Assembly: GCA_016208495.1 (NCBI GenBank)
Contig: JACQXX010000019.1
Span: 115,879 to 179,878, forward strand
Source of the DNA: Acidobacteriota bacterium
Lineage (GTDB): Bacteria; Acidobacteriota; Blastocatellia; Chloracidobacteriales; Chloracidobacteriaceae
Reading direction: 5' to 3'
Length of the DNA: 64,000 nucleotides
Under the pieces are notes generated by a model. That model did not search any database, was not told the DNA's origin, and saw only the letters and a list, made by a program, of their open reading frames with translations. The position numbers and the translations under genes are program-made. Below are positions 1 through 7,553 of this stretch, piece by piece (position 1 is the first letter of the stretch; each line of letters starts with the position of its first letter).

Positions 1-380
1 GAAGGCGGCAACCGGCCCTGCCGGCGTGATGCCCCACGATTGTCAAACCTGGCTGCCCGGTAGCGGGTTTTTCGGCTGCGGCGGCTACGGCGATAGGCTT
101 GGCGTTGTTCCATCTTGCGCGAAACATCCATCCGAAGTGTGACTTCCGCCTGGTAGATCACCTTGCCGTTCGCCACCGCCGCCGTTCCAACCCTGGTGCT
201 TCCCGTGTCCATCCCCGCCACCACGTCCTGCTTGTATCCTGATGAACCGAACAGCAGCTTGATCGTGAACGGTGTTTTCCGAACCACTTTCGCCTTGCCG
301 GTCTTGAGCAAGAGCCTGGCTTTGGCCGGATTGGTCGGCATCAGCGGTTTCCCATGACAATTCAAAACATAAACGAACAT
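1..380 (-). CDS. iscB: IscB-like RNA-guided nuclease, N-terminal part (cut by window edge)
   Basis: The reading frame runs off the left edge without a stop; the 126 residues seen are the N-terminus. The start at 380 gives MFVYVLNCHGKPLMP, the PLMP region that opens IscB proteins. Next come a RuvC-I strand with its aspartate (VAGMDTGS, about residue 61), and the RRXRR/bridge-helix segment (YRRSRRSRKTRYR, then ARFDNR). IscB proteins are encoded by IS200/IS605-superfamily elements, are guided by an omega RNA made upstream of the gene, and are the ancestors of Cas9. An AAAGGAAG ribosome binding site lies 9 bases upstream. The HNH domain, remaining RuvC parts and the right end of the element lie outside the window, so intactness is unknown. 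A different frame here (355 to 85) has an ORF with no family features. The family call is firm; activity is inference. Confidence 0.93.
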   Translation of the reverse strand, partial: MFVYVLNCHGKPLMPTNPAKARLLLKTGKAKVVRKTPFTIKLLFGSSGYKQDVVAGMDTGSTRVGTAAVANGKVIYQAEVTLRMDVSRKMEQRQAYRRSRRSRKTRYRAARFDNRGASRRQGRLPP

Positions 381-705
381 ATCGTTTATTCTTCCTTTCG
401 GAGTGATGCGTACCGGTCTGACTGTGACCGCCGACCGGATTCGACCTCCTCTCGACCGGATTTGGGAAGGTTTACCGTAACCGGCACTGGCACTGACTCC
501 CATGCCTGTTTAACCGGTCACCGTAGAGCAGCGGACTGAGGCGGCATCCGCAGGTACCTATATATTCTTCCCAATCGTTTCCCGTGATTTGCACGGGGGT
601 CTGGTCAACCGGAACTTGAGCCAATCTCCCCACAACCAGCCATCCGTCAGGATGGCATCGTGGCTTGACGACTCAAGCTCGACCCTTGAGGGCTGAGTCT
701 GTTGA
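381..705 (-). ncRNA. Candidate omega RNA (HEARO-type) for the adjacent iscB
   Basis: This stretch directly upstream of iscB has no coding potential and is rich in hairpins on the minus strand. In transcript order: a stem GACTCA/TGAGTC near 699-670 (or the alternative CTCAAG/CTTGAG inside it); GCCATC/GATGGC near 657-640; the sequence GGTTGTGGGGAG at 639-628; CCCGTG/CACGGG around 597-581; then a long structured 3' part ending just before the iscB ribosome binding site. A structured RNA whose 3' end meets the iscB start is the arrangement described for HEARO/omega RNAs, and the GGTTGTGGGGAG block resembles their conserved core as I remember it. The exact ends are not visible; the 5' end is set by the first stem. 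A covariance-model search was not possible here. Confidence 0.8.
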
Positions 706-722
706 CCTTGCAACCGCTTCCT

Positions 723-750
723 CAATATAAAATATAGGCGTCAGACGCTA
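723..750 (-). other. Short palindrome between response regulator stop and omega RNA
   Basis: Right after the response-regulator stop codon the minus strand reads GCGTC-T-GACGC followed by an A/T-rich tract. It could be a weak terminator for the regulator gene or the hairpin of the left end of the iscB-bearing element. The sequence does not decide between these. Confidence 0.35.
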
Positions 751-1122
751 ATTTGAAAAATTCCGGGTGGTGGCCGTAATCACTGATAAAAGTTGTGATG
801 GTGAAAACGGCTTGCGAAAGTAGGTAACCACGCCTTCCCTCAAAGCATTGCTTTGCGTTCGAATATCGGTCACCCCAGTTAGAATAATCACCGGAATATG
901 GTGCAACTTCGGGTTCCCTTTGGCAAATTGCAATACGTCGAGCCCGGTTTTGTTGGGCATTTCAATATCAAGCAACAAACAATCCCAACCGGTATCCTGC
1001 TGCAAGCACTGTATGGCTTGATCGCCATCACCAACCATGGTGAGTTCAAATTTGCCACGCAGGATATTTTGAATCAAAAATCGAATTGCCGGATCATCAT
1101 CGGCAGCCAAGATACGTTTCAT
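748..1122 (-). CDS. Single-domain response regulator (CheY-like receiver)
   Basis: A 124-residue protein that is a receiver domain and nothing else. It shows the acidic pocket (ADDDP near the start), the phosphoacceptor aspartate in LLDIEMP, the threonine of ILTG and the lysine of FRKPF. Such proteins take a phosphoryl group from a histidine kinase and act by binding partners, not DNA. The frame is open to 1194, but the start at 1122 (MKRILAADDDP) follows AAGGAG with 4 bases of spacing, fits the family start and leaves a 72 bp gap after the upstream gene. No kinase is encoded nearby, so the partner is unknown. It lies directly downstream of the rhomboid-like gene and may share its transcript. 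The iscB/omega RNA locus begins about 45 bp after its stop. Confidence 0.9.
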   Translation of the reverse strand: MKRILAADDDPAIRFLIQNILRGKFELTMVGDGDQAIQCLQQDTGWDCLLLDIEMPNKTGLDVLQFAKGNPKLHHIPVIILTGVTDIRTQSNALREGVVTYFRKPFSPSQLLSVITATTRNFSN

Positions 1123-1194
1123 AAAACTCCTTTTCTTATGAATCAATGATCTCAACCTGACTAAAACCTGAGTATCTGGTTTCAATCCGCTCAT

Positions 1195-2016
1195 TTAGTG
1201 GATATGTTTACTTTGGTTGTCTCGATTGATCCGATCTTCAAGGTCATCCCACAATTCTTTCATCTCAGCATCAATCACCTTGAAATTACGATACTTACGC
1301 CGGATTCTCCAGAGTCGAATCCGTTCCTGTATTTCGGCAATCACGGTTCGGTACCATCGGGATTGATCTTTCCGAACCGACAGAACACCAACCCATACCC
1401 CGCTCAGGGTTCCAGCCCACCAGAAATCACCCCGTAACAAGAGAAAAATCGCCACTCCGGTCATAACCCAAACCAGCGTTTTTCCGCGCAAGGGAACAAA
1501 ATTGAAATTTACCGTTTGCTCCCAAAACAAGGCTCCAAAACTCCCCAGGAATGTCCCAAACACCACGGCGGTGGCACTTGAAACGGGGAACCGGGTATGA
1601 ACCTGGCCAATGAGCGCCATCAACACAAAGGCCATCAGGTGTGTCACAATCCCGGCCCAAAGGTAGTACCAGAGAAATCGTTTGGTCCCCCACATTCCTT
1701 CCAGCAAAGTCCCCACAAAATAAAATCCGAGCAACCCCAGAAGGAGATTTATAAGGTTGCTGGTGGCATCCGCCGAAATCGCATAGGCAACCGAGGCGGT
1801 CATAAATTGCCAGACGGCTCCCTGGAGAACCCGGTCAGGCACCAGTGCCAGAAACCAGGCATCAATCAGGCCCTGCTTGATGGCATAAACCTGTCCAAGA
1901 TAGGCCAACCCGGTGAAGATCATCAAATATTTCACCCCAGGCGTGAGTGGCCGGCGCCATCCACCCCGATTGTGAGCTGACCCATTCCAATCATTGAGGT
2001 TACCAGTTCGTCGCAT
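1195..2016 (-). CDS. Rhomboid-fold membrane protein lacking the catalytic dyad
   Basis: A 273-residue multi-pass membrane protein with the layout of bacterial rhomboids: a first membrane helix (YLMIFTGLAYLGQVYA), a loop with VWQFMT like the rhomboid L1 'WQ..T' segment, then at least five more hydrophobic helices and a charged cytoplasmic tail (WDDLEDRINRDNQ). At the place of the catalytic GxSG motif it reads SSATAVVFG, and the later helix that should carry the catalytic histidine reads WWAGTLSGVWVG. It is therefore probably a pseudoprotease that binds membrane clients. The start at 2016 (MRRTGN) is chosen because AAAGGAG lies 8 bases upstream; the frame is open to 2070 without a ribosome binding site. 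The rhomboid assignment is by pattern and moderate; loss of the dyad follows if that alignment is right. Confidence 0.72.
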   Translation of the reverse strand: MRRTGNLNDWNGSAHNRGGWRRPLTPGVKYLMIFTGLAYLGQVYAIKQGLIDAWFLALVPDRVLQGAVWQFMTASVAYAISADATSNLINLLLGLLGFYFVGTLLEGMWGTKRFLWYYLWAGIVTHLMAFVLMALIGQVHTRFPVSSATAVVFGTFLGSFGALFWEQTVNFNFVPLRGKTLVWVMTGVAIFLLLRGDFWWAGTLSGVWVGVLSVRKDQSRWYRTVIAEIQERIRLWRIRRKYRNFKVIDAEMKELWDDLEDRINRDNQSKHIH

Positions 2017-2120
2017 AGGCAATGCTCCTTTGCCGAAGTCTTGCTGCAGCACTATCTCACGCACTTCCATCTTTTGGCAAACCTACCCTGAATTTTTTGC
2101 GTCTCACTCAGGAAAAATGC

Positions 2121-2148
2121 TTGACCAGGTCCTTGTTTCGTGGATAAT
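2121..2148 (+). promoter_or_regulatory. Sigma-70-type promoter for the 58-residue peptide gene
   Basis: TTGACC at 2121-2126 and GATAAT at 2143-2148 are separated by 16 bases. Both hexamers are close to consensus, and transcription would begin about 35 bases before the start codon at 2192. No other gene lies between. Confidence 0.7.
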
Positions 2149-2191
2149 GGCCTGTTCCATACATTTTTTAGAAAGGTTGCCTGGAGGCACT

Positions 2192-2368
2192 ATGTCAGCA
2201 AGCAGTAGTAGCAATATACCTGAGCCAACTGGTGGAAACTCTCAGCAGTTTTCAGCGTTGGGTTCTTTGTATTTTGCGAATAGCACATTCTGTTCATTGG
2301 TTCAGAATGGCTGTGTGTTGTATCCAGGTACCGATCTGTACAGCAGCACATCTGGAGGAGGTCGGTAG
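2192..2368 (+). CDS. Small peptide gene, 58 residues, unknown function
   Basis: No family is recognised. The ORF starts at an ATG with a TGGAGG ribosome binding site 4 bases upstream, lies behind a good promoter (2121-2148) and ends 32 bases before a strong terminator, so it looks like a complete one-gene unit. The product begins MSASSSSNIPEPTGGNSQQF, contains two cysteines (STFCSLVQNGCVLY) and ends in SSTSGGGR. It has no signal peptide or membrane helix. The polar leader with a Gly-Gly followed by a Cys-containing segment recalls a peptide precursor, but no modification enzyme or peptidase is next to it, so that is only a suggestion. It could also be a stable small protein or a regulatory leader. 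Confidence 0.6.
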   Translation: MSASSSSNIPEPTGGNSQQFSALGSLYFANSTFCSLVQNGCVLYPGTDLYSSTSGGGR

Positions 2369-2399
2369 GCCACTTTCAGACAAACGGGCTTCACCTCGT

Positions 2400-2445
2400 G
2401 AGGGCCAACCTGCTGTTCAGAAGCGGGTTGGCCCTTTCGCTTTTT
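2400..2445 (+). terminator. Rho-independent terminator after the small peptide gene
   Basis: The stem AGGGCCAACC/GGGTTGGCCCT with a loop of about 14 bases is followed by TTTCGCTTTTT. It is one of the strongest terminators in the window and closes the unit that begins at 2121. Confidence 0.88.
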
Positions 2446-2483
2446 GATCGTTGAAAAAAATAATCAAAGGAGGGATACATCCA

Positions 2484-2741
2484 ATGAAGCTCTTTGCCTT
2501 TTTTCGTGGTCAGGGCATTCACAATGCCCGTTTGGTCCGTGTCGAAACCATCAATTCCCTGGCCCAGCTTTCGCCACTGGCACGCACCGAAATGCGTGAA
2601 CGGTTGCGGGATCTGGTCACCAAGGCTGAACAAAAGCGACGATTGCGCAACCTGCGGCCAATCTCGGCAGCACTGGTGAGCACAATCACCGCTGGACGTG
2701 AGCAATCCGACGAGGGGGACAGTAGATGTCTAGCAGCATAG
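2484..2741 (+). CDS. Hypothetical basic small protein, 85 residues
   Basis: No family is recognised. The frame is open from 2451, but the ATG at 2484 has AAAGGAGGG 10 bases upstream and gives MKLFAFFRGQGIHNARLVRV. The middle is a likely helix rich in Arg, Lys and Glu (ARTEMRERLRDLVTKAEQKR RLRNL, residues about 42-66), and the C-terminus is Ser/Asp/Glu-rich. There is no signal peptide or membrane segment. It lies behind the terminator at 2400-2445 with no clear promoter of its own, so expression may depend on read-through. The strong ribosome binding site is the main reason to call it a gene; a chance ORF cannot be excluded. Confidence 0.5.
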   Translation: MKLFAFFRGQGIHNARLVRVETINSLAQLSPLARTEMRERLRDLVTKAEQKRRLRNLRPISAALVSTITAGREQSDEGDSRCLAA

Positions 2742-2868
2742 GGGTAGGCAAGTGATTCGGGAACGTGAAGAGGCGTCATCCACTTCTTGTTCTCGAATCA
2801 CTTCCTGAAACTTCCACCACTTTTTTTCCTTCAATTTGCCACCTTTCGTATTTCCGCTTCGACCGTAC

Positions 2869-3375
2869 TTATTTCTTCCCCAGTAATCGCATCTGAGTCG
2901 GTGTCAATAACCACCGCAAGCTCCCACCGGCTTTCACCACACGCAGACTATCAATCCGGCATAAACTCCCTTTTTTCATCTGCAACGCCGCATCTCCGCG
3001 TGAACTGATCAAATACGCCCCCAACAAACTCAAATCCGGTTCATGCCCAACCAGCAGCACCGCCCCAGCCGATCCAAACTGGTCTCTTAAGACAGTGCAT
3101 ACCCGTTCTGGATCAGCGCCAAGTGCCAGAGCCTGGCAGACTTCAAGTTTATCTGACTGCCGTAACACTTCAGCCACAATTTCAGCCGTTTCACGTGCTC
3201 GAATCAGGGGACTGGTGAGAATTGCGTCAAACTTCAGATCAAGTTGACGCATGCCTTCAGCCTGCTGGTACATTTTGATTTTCCCATCCGGGCTGAGTGC
3301 TCGTTCCGCATCCGTTCGCGATCCACTATCTCCTAAATCATAAGCTATACCGTGGCGGAGCAGATAAATCTCCAT
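2869..3375 (-). CDS. sixA: SixA-type histidine phosphatase
   Basis: A 168-residue protein of the histidine phosphatase (phosphoglycerate mutase-like) superfamily. The catalytic RHG motif is at the very start (MEIYLLRHGIAYD), with a second-half catalytic segment LLVGHEPDLS near residue 115 and the arginine-containing SPLIRARETAEIV in between. SixA proteins remove phosphate from phosphohistidine in phosphotransfer proteins. The frame is open to 3459, but 3375 is chosen because family members begin at MxxYLxRHG and GGAGG lies 9 bases upstream. It lies downstream of the Clp ATPase gene on the same strand, but a hairpin terminator separates the two, so co-transcription would be by read-through only. 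Confidence 0.88.
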   Translation of the reverse strand: MEIYLLRHGIAYDLGDSGSRTDAERALSPDGKIKMYQQAEGMRQLDLKFDAILTSPLIRARETAEIVAEVLRQSDKLEVCQALALGADPERVCTVLRDQFGSAGAVLLVGHEPDLSLLGAYLISSRGDAALQMKKGSLCRIDSLRVVKAGGSLRWLLTPTQMRLLGKK

Positions 3376-3405
3376 GTTCAACGTCCTCCGTGATAAGTGT
3401 TTTTC

Positions 3406-3445
3406 CACAGAAACAACAAAGGCGAGGTTCTGGGTCAACCTCGCC
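3406..3445 (-). terminator. Terminator after the ClpA/ClpC-type gene
   Basis: On the minus strand GGCGAGGTT-gacccag-AACCTCGCC is followed by TTTGTTGTTT. It sits 36 bases after the Clp ATPase stop codon and before sixA, and probably ends the heat-shock transcript. Confidence 0.82.
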
Positions 3446-3480
3446 TCACTATGTACCATTGAACTGGTCTGTTACTCAAT

Positions 3481-5775
3481 TCAGTTCACTGAATCTTTTG
3501 ACTCGGTGATTGGATCAATATTTTTCACCGTGATTTCGCCCTGTTCGGCTTCAACCACAAATGTATTGCCGTTATCCCACTGGGCAGTCAATGGGATTTT
3601 CACTTTCTCATCAATTGTCCGTTTCAAGAAACGAGCACCATATGCCGGGCTAAATCCTTTTTCAACCAGCAGGTTGCGGGCATTTTCAGTTACTTCCACG
3701 GTTTTCCCGCGGCGAGCCATCTGGGTTTCGATTTTGGACAGATACAAATCGCAAACCTGACGAACTTCATCGCGCGTCAGCGGTGAAAACACCACGATTT
3801 CGTCAATTCGATTGCGGAATTCCGGGGAAAATCGCTGTTCGGCAACTTTGAGGACTTCATTCTTGATCTCTCGCATATCGCCGAGGGTTTTGGTGCCAAA
3901 CCCAAGCGGCTTCATATACTTCTTGAAGTTCTCGCTGCCCAGATTCGAGGTCATGATAATAATGGCATCTGAAAGATAGACCTTTTTGCCACGACCATCG
4001 GTCAACCAGCCTTCATCAAATGCCTGAAGGAACAGATTAAGCAAATAGGGTGATGCTTTTTCAACTTCATCAAGCAGTAAGACAGTGTAGGGGTTATCCC
4101 GAAGCTTCTCAGTTAAAATCCCTCCGCGTTCTGATCCGACAATGCCACGTGGCATGCCGATCAGTTTTTCAACCGAAACCGTGCCGTCCTGGTATTCCGA
4201 CATGTCAATGCGAATCATCTTGCCTTCGTCACCAAACATAAATTCTGCCACGGCTTTGGCCAGTTCGGTTTTCCCAACCCCGGTTGGACCAAGAAACAGC
4301 AACACACCATCGGGCTTGTAGAAATTCTCTTTCAACGGACCTTTATTCAGGCGCAACCGGCGGGCAACGGCTTTGATTGCTTCGTGTTGACCAATCACTC
4401 GCTGGCCAATTCCGGTTTCCATATCGCCAAACCGCCGATTGGTTTCCCGAAAGATCATATCGCGTGGGATTTGCGACTCCTGCGAAATAACTTCGATCAC
4501 CTCGGCTGAGGTAACCACCGGGTGCTCGGGATGATCCATTTCGACCTTGACGGATGCTGTATCAAGCCAGCCAATGACTTTGTCGGGCAGATGCAAATTC
4601 CGCATGTAGCGCGGCGCCATTTCAAGCGAAGTTTCAAGTGCTTCGTCAGTAATTTGAACCGAGTAGTTGCGCTCCAGTCGTGAACGGACACCAGTTAAAA
4701 TCCGCCGGGTGTCATCGAGGCTGGGCTCGTTCACTTTCACCATTCGGAAACGCCGAGCCAGGGCTTCATCTTCGGCAATATATTCTTTGTATTCAGTACT
4801 TGTGGTGGCCCCAATGATCCGCAATTCACCGCGCCCGAGGGCTGATTTGAACATATTTGCCGCATCTGACGATGCGCCAAGAGCATTGCCGGCGCCGATC
4901 AAGGTATGGGCTTCGTCAATAAACAGAATGATGTTTTCACGCTCTTTGACTTCATTGATGAGGCCCTGAATTCGCTCTTCAAACATACCACGCAACATGG
5001 TGCCCGCCACCACCCCGGAAATCTGGAGGTGGACAAGGTGTGAATTGCGTAACCGCTGCGGAACTTTCTCTGGCTCAAGTTCAATCATTCGGGCCAGACC
5101 TTCGACCACGGCGGTCTTCCCGACACCAGGATCCCCAACCAGCATTGGAGAATTGGCTCGTTCCCGATGGCACAAAATTTCCATGACTTGACGGATTTCC
5201 TGCTCACGACCAATCACTGGCGGCAGTTTATCCTGACGGGCCAGTTTGTTCAGACTGACGCCAAAGTGTTTGAGATAAGGCGGCAACTCAAACTTGCGGC
5301 TAATTTTGGCCTCTTTTTCCTCGCGTGTTTTTACTCGTGAAGTAATTTTTTCGACCACTTCCTGAGCCTCAGCGCCAAATTTCTTCAGAACACTCACCGA
5401 GGCACTTTCCTGGTCTTCAAACATCGAGGCAAACAGGTCAACCGATTCAATGGTTTGCCGGCCACCCTTACGCGCCCGCATCATGGCGGAGGAGAGCAAG
5501 CTGCGGGTTGAATCATGAAGCTTCATCCGCCGCCCGACATACTGCCGCTGATGGCCCAGCCGACCATTAAATTCATTCAGGATGGCCTGTGGGTCGAGGT
5601 TTAAACTCTGCATCACGTCATTGAAGAGGGCTTTCTCAACTTCGGTTAAGGCCAGAAAAATGTGCTCAGGCGCCAGAAAGTTGTGATCACGGCGCTTGGA
5701 CTCTTCAAACGCACGCTTCATTACCCGTTGTCCACTATCTGCGAATCTATCTGCAAAATCCCCAAGATCAATCAT
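3481..5775 (-). CDS. ClpA/ClpC-type AAA+ unfoldase
   Basis: A 764-residue Hsp100 ATPase. It has a Clp N-domain (residues about 5-150), a first AAA+ module with Walker A GDPGVGKT (about 215) and Walker B LFIDEAHT, and a second with Walker A GPTGVGKT (about 500) and LLLDEVEK, followed by a C-terminal lid domain. The long coiled-coil middle domain of ClpB is absent, so it resembles ClpA or ClpC and would feed unfolded proteins to ClpP. A PLGFGT sequence between the second module's sensor region and FSPEFRNRIDE sits where ClpA and ClpC carry the ClpP-contacting loop. AGAGGG lies 5 bases before the start. No clpP, clpS or adaptor gene is present nearby. ClpA and ClpC are not distinguished here, so no symbol is given. 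Confidence 0.93.
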   Translation of the reverse strand: MIDLGDFADRFADSGQRVMKRAFEESKRRDHNFLAPEHIFLALTEVEKALFNDVMQSLNLDPQAILNEFNGRLGHQRQYVGRRMKLHDSTRSLLSSAMMRARKGGRQTIESVDLFASMFEDQESASVSVLKKFGAEAQEVVEKITSRVKTREEKEAKISRKFELPPYLKHFGVSLNKLARQDKLPPVIGREQEIRQVMEILCHRERANSPMLVGDPGVGKTAVVEGLARMIELEPEKVPQRLRNSHLVHLQISGVVAGTMLRGMFEERIQGLINEVKERENIILFIDEAHTLIGAGNALGASSDAANMFKSALGRGELRIIGATTSTEYKEYIAEDEALARRFRMVKVNEPSLDDTRRILTGVRSRLERNYSVQITDEALETSLEMAPRYMRNLHLPDKVIGWLDTASVKVEMDHPEHPVVTSAEVIEVISQESQIPRDMIFRETNRRFGDMETGIGQRVIGQHEAIKAVARRLRLNKGPLKENFYKPDGVLLFLGPTGVGKTELAKAVAEFMFGDEGKMIRIDMSEYQDGTVSVEKLIGMPRGIVGSERGGILTEKLRDNPYTVLLLDEVEKASPYLLNLFLQAFDEGWLTDGRGKKVYLSDAIIIMTSNLGSENFKKYMKPLGFGTKTLGDMREIKNEVLKVAEQRFSPEFRNRIDEIVVFSPLTRDEVRQVCDLYLSKIETQMARRGKTVEVTENARNLLVEKGFSPAYGARFLKRTIDEKVKIPLTAQWDNGNTFVVEAEQGEITVKNIDPITESKDSVN

Positions 5776-5865
5776 AAAAACCCTCTTTCGAAAGACTGAG
5801 AGTTTATCTTTCCTTTACAGCCCAATGCTGCCAACAGGCGAGAGAAAAACCCCTGGTCAATTTGA

Positions 5866-5930
5866 CTCAATTGGATGCCTGACGCGATTGTTTAGCACAC
5901 TTCCATAAGTGTCAAGCACATCTTGAAGAA
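5866..5930 (-). promoter_or_regulatory. Possible promoter/operator upstream of the Clp ATPase
   Basis: In the 217 bp gap before the gene the minus strand carries TTGACA, with weak -10 candidates 15-17 bases further on. It overlaps a palindrome, ACACTT-atgg-AAGTGT on that strand. A palindrome over a -35 box in a heat-shock block could be an operator. It does not fit the CIRCE consensus. The promoter is plausible, the operator role is a guess. Confidence 0.35.
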
Positions 5931-5992
5931 TGCCGGAGATGCGCAGCAGAGGCATCATTACCCTCTTTTTTCCGCTCTGAATTCACTCCCAA

Positions 5993-6640
5993 TCAGGCAT
6001 TTTCCGATTGGGCTTTGGCTTTCCCAACCCGGACCATTGCCGGGCGCAACAATTGTTTTGCCGACCGATATCCAGCCCGCAACTGACTGACCACCAAACC
6101 AGCTTGTGCCTCAGCCACTTCAACCACTTCGATGGCTTCGTGAAACGTGGGATCAAATGGCTGACCGACGGCTTCGATGCGTTCAAACCCATGGCGTTGC
6201 AGTGCCTGTATCAACAACCGCTGGGTGGCAGCAACTCCGCCAGCCAGATTCTCAGCGGTTTGTCCTTGATTGGCGGCTTCTAATGTTAGATCGAGATTAT
6301 CAAAAACCGCGAGCAAATCCCGGACCAGGTCTTCTTTCCGGGCCTCGCTCCGCTGGGAAAAATCACGTTCGAGTCGGGCACGTGATTCCTGAAATTCAGC
6401 GCGCATTCGGCGCTCCAGATCCTCAACCCGCGATTGGATTTGTTTGACAACCATTTCGCGTTCGCGCAACTGGGCTTGCAACTCGGCTACCGTCGGCTGA
6501 ACCTGGGGTGGATCATCCATAATGACCTCGCCTTCAACACTGATCACGGACTCTTCAGCTTGTCCCACTTGAGTGGTTGCCAATTCAGATTGGGCCGGTA
6601 CTGGTTTACCGGTTGGTACAACAGGTTCTTTTTTGCTCAT
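5993..6640 (-). CDS. grpE: GrpE, nucleotide exchange factor of DnaK
   Basis: A 215-residue protein with an acidic, disordered N-terminus (about 1-50), a long dimer-forming helix (about 52-100) and the GrpE core: DLLAVFDNLDLTLEA, then RHGFERIEAVGQPFDPTFHEAI and the closing GYRSAKQLLRPAMVRVGK. GrpE speeds ADP release from DnaK and acts as a thermosensor in several bacteria. Its neighbours are hsp20 upstream (80 bp gap) and the Clp ATPase downstream on the same strand. No dnaK or dnaJ lies in the window, which is unusual because grpE is commonly found beside them. This may be the only grpE, or a second copy serving the disaggregation genes around it. Confidence 0.95.
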   Translation of the reverse strand: MSKKEPVVPTGKPVPAQSELATTQVGQAEESVISVEGEVIMDDPPQVQPTVAELQAQLREREMVVKQIQSRVEDLERRMRAEFQESRARLERDFSQRSEARKEDLVRDLLAVFDNLDLTLEAANQGQTAENLAGGVAATQRLLIQALQRHGFERIEAVGQPFDPTFHEAIEVVEVAEAQAGLVVSQLRAGYRSAKQLLRPAMVRVGKAKAQSENA

Positions 6641-6720
6641 GGTTTTACGTGATCCTCGGCGCTGGATGGTGAGTGGCGGTACACAGGTACCGCCACCTCA
6701 GGAAATGCTCATTATTGGTT

Positions 6721-7173
6721 CTATTCAACATCAACCGCAATTTGACGGACGTGTCCAGTTTCACGTTTTGGCAACGTGATTTTCAGCACCCCATTCCGGC
6801 TGTAATCAGCTCGGATGCGCTCCAGATCTACATTTGGCGGCAGGGTAAACACGCGGGCAAAGGCACCGTACGCGCGTTCGATCCGGTGATAATTTTCCCG
6901 TTTGACATCGGCTGGCAATGTGCGCTCTCCACGCAGTAACAACCGGTCACGATCAACACTGACCTGGATATCTTCCTGTTTTAAATCCGGCAGATCAGCC
7001 AGCATGACAATTTCCTGTGGTGTTTCATAAATATCCACCGCCGGAGACCAGGTCGCCGTGGCCAGTTCGCCATCAGCCGCCGGTGATTGGGCACCGAGGT
7101 CTCCGAATAACCGGTTCATGCGTTCTTGAATGTTCATCAATTCACGAAATGGTTCAAATCGTTGGATTGACAT
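6721..7173 (-). CDS. Hsp20-family small heat-shock protein
   Basis: A 150-residue alpha-crystallin-type chaperone. The N-terminal arm (FEPFRELMNIQERMNRLFGD) is followed by the alpha-crystallin domain (about residues 40-135) with VDIYETPQEIVMLADLPDL and the conserved NGVLKITLPK near the end. Such proteins hold unfolding proteins in a state from which ClpB with DnaK/DnaJ/GrpE can rescue them, which fits the neighbours clpB and grpE. The frame is open to 7272, but the start at 7173 has GGAGG 6 bases upstream and gives the usual family N-terminus. Confidence 0.95.
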   Translation of the reverse strand: MSIQRFEPFRELMNIQERMNRLFGDLGAQSPAADGELATATWSPAVDIYETPQEIVMLADLPDLKQEDIQVSVDRDRLLLRGERTLPADVKRENYHRIERAYGAFARVFTLPPNVDLERIRADYSRNGVLKITLPKRETGHVRQIAVDVE

Positions 7174-7553
7174 ACTTTTCCTCCACATTTTGTTTTTTGA
7201 CTGAGGGCAATTGGGCTGAGTTGAAAGTTCATTGCGTTTGAAAAAACCCTCAGCCCTCAGCCCCATATGCACCAGGATAATACCATTTTGGAATGAAGTG
7301 ATCGTATTAGAGAACAGTCAAGTAATTCAATCAATTGAAGTTAGTGAACTACTGACTACGATCTACTGACTACAAACTGGTATAAGGAAATGTGAGCCTG
7401 TTTGAGACAAGGAGATCATCCTCCCGACGTTGGGAACGGGAGAATGTTTTTCTCTCCGTGTCCTGTGTCCCCTTGTCCCCTTGTCCCCTTGTCCAGATCG
7501 GGTTCTGTTCCCTTATCCTGGCGCTTATGGCCCTCAGCCCCCAGTCCTGGTAA
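7174..7553. other. Gap between clpB and hsp20 with an 8-bp tandem array
   Basis: No gene is seen. At about 7457-7494 the plus strand has four copies of an 8-bp unit (TGTCCCCT). At 7342-7378 there is a short piece of the ACTACTGACTAC repeat type found elsewhere in the window. A promoter for hsp20 is expected here on the minus strand; TTGACT and TATTAT words occur near 7320 and 7280 but are not well spaced. Confidence 0.5.

Noticed and set aside
85..360. 91-residue ORF on the minus strand and 64-residue ORF on the plus strand at the left edge
   Set aside because: Both are out of frame with the iscB reading frame, which has clear family motifs and a ribosome binding site. They show no family feature.
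5898..5922. CIRCE operator upstream of the Clp ATPase
   Set aside because: TTAGCACAC starts like CIRCE, but the second half does not match GAGTGCTAA at the required distance.
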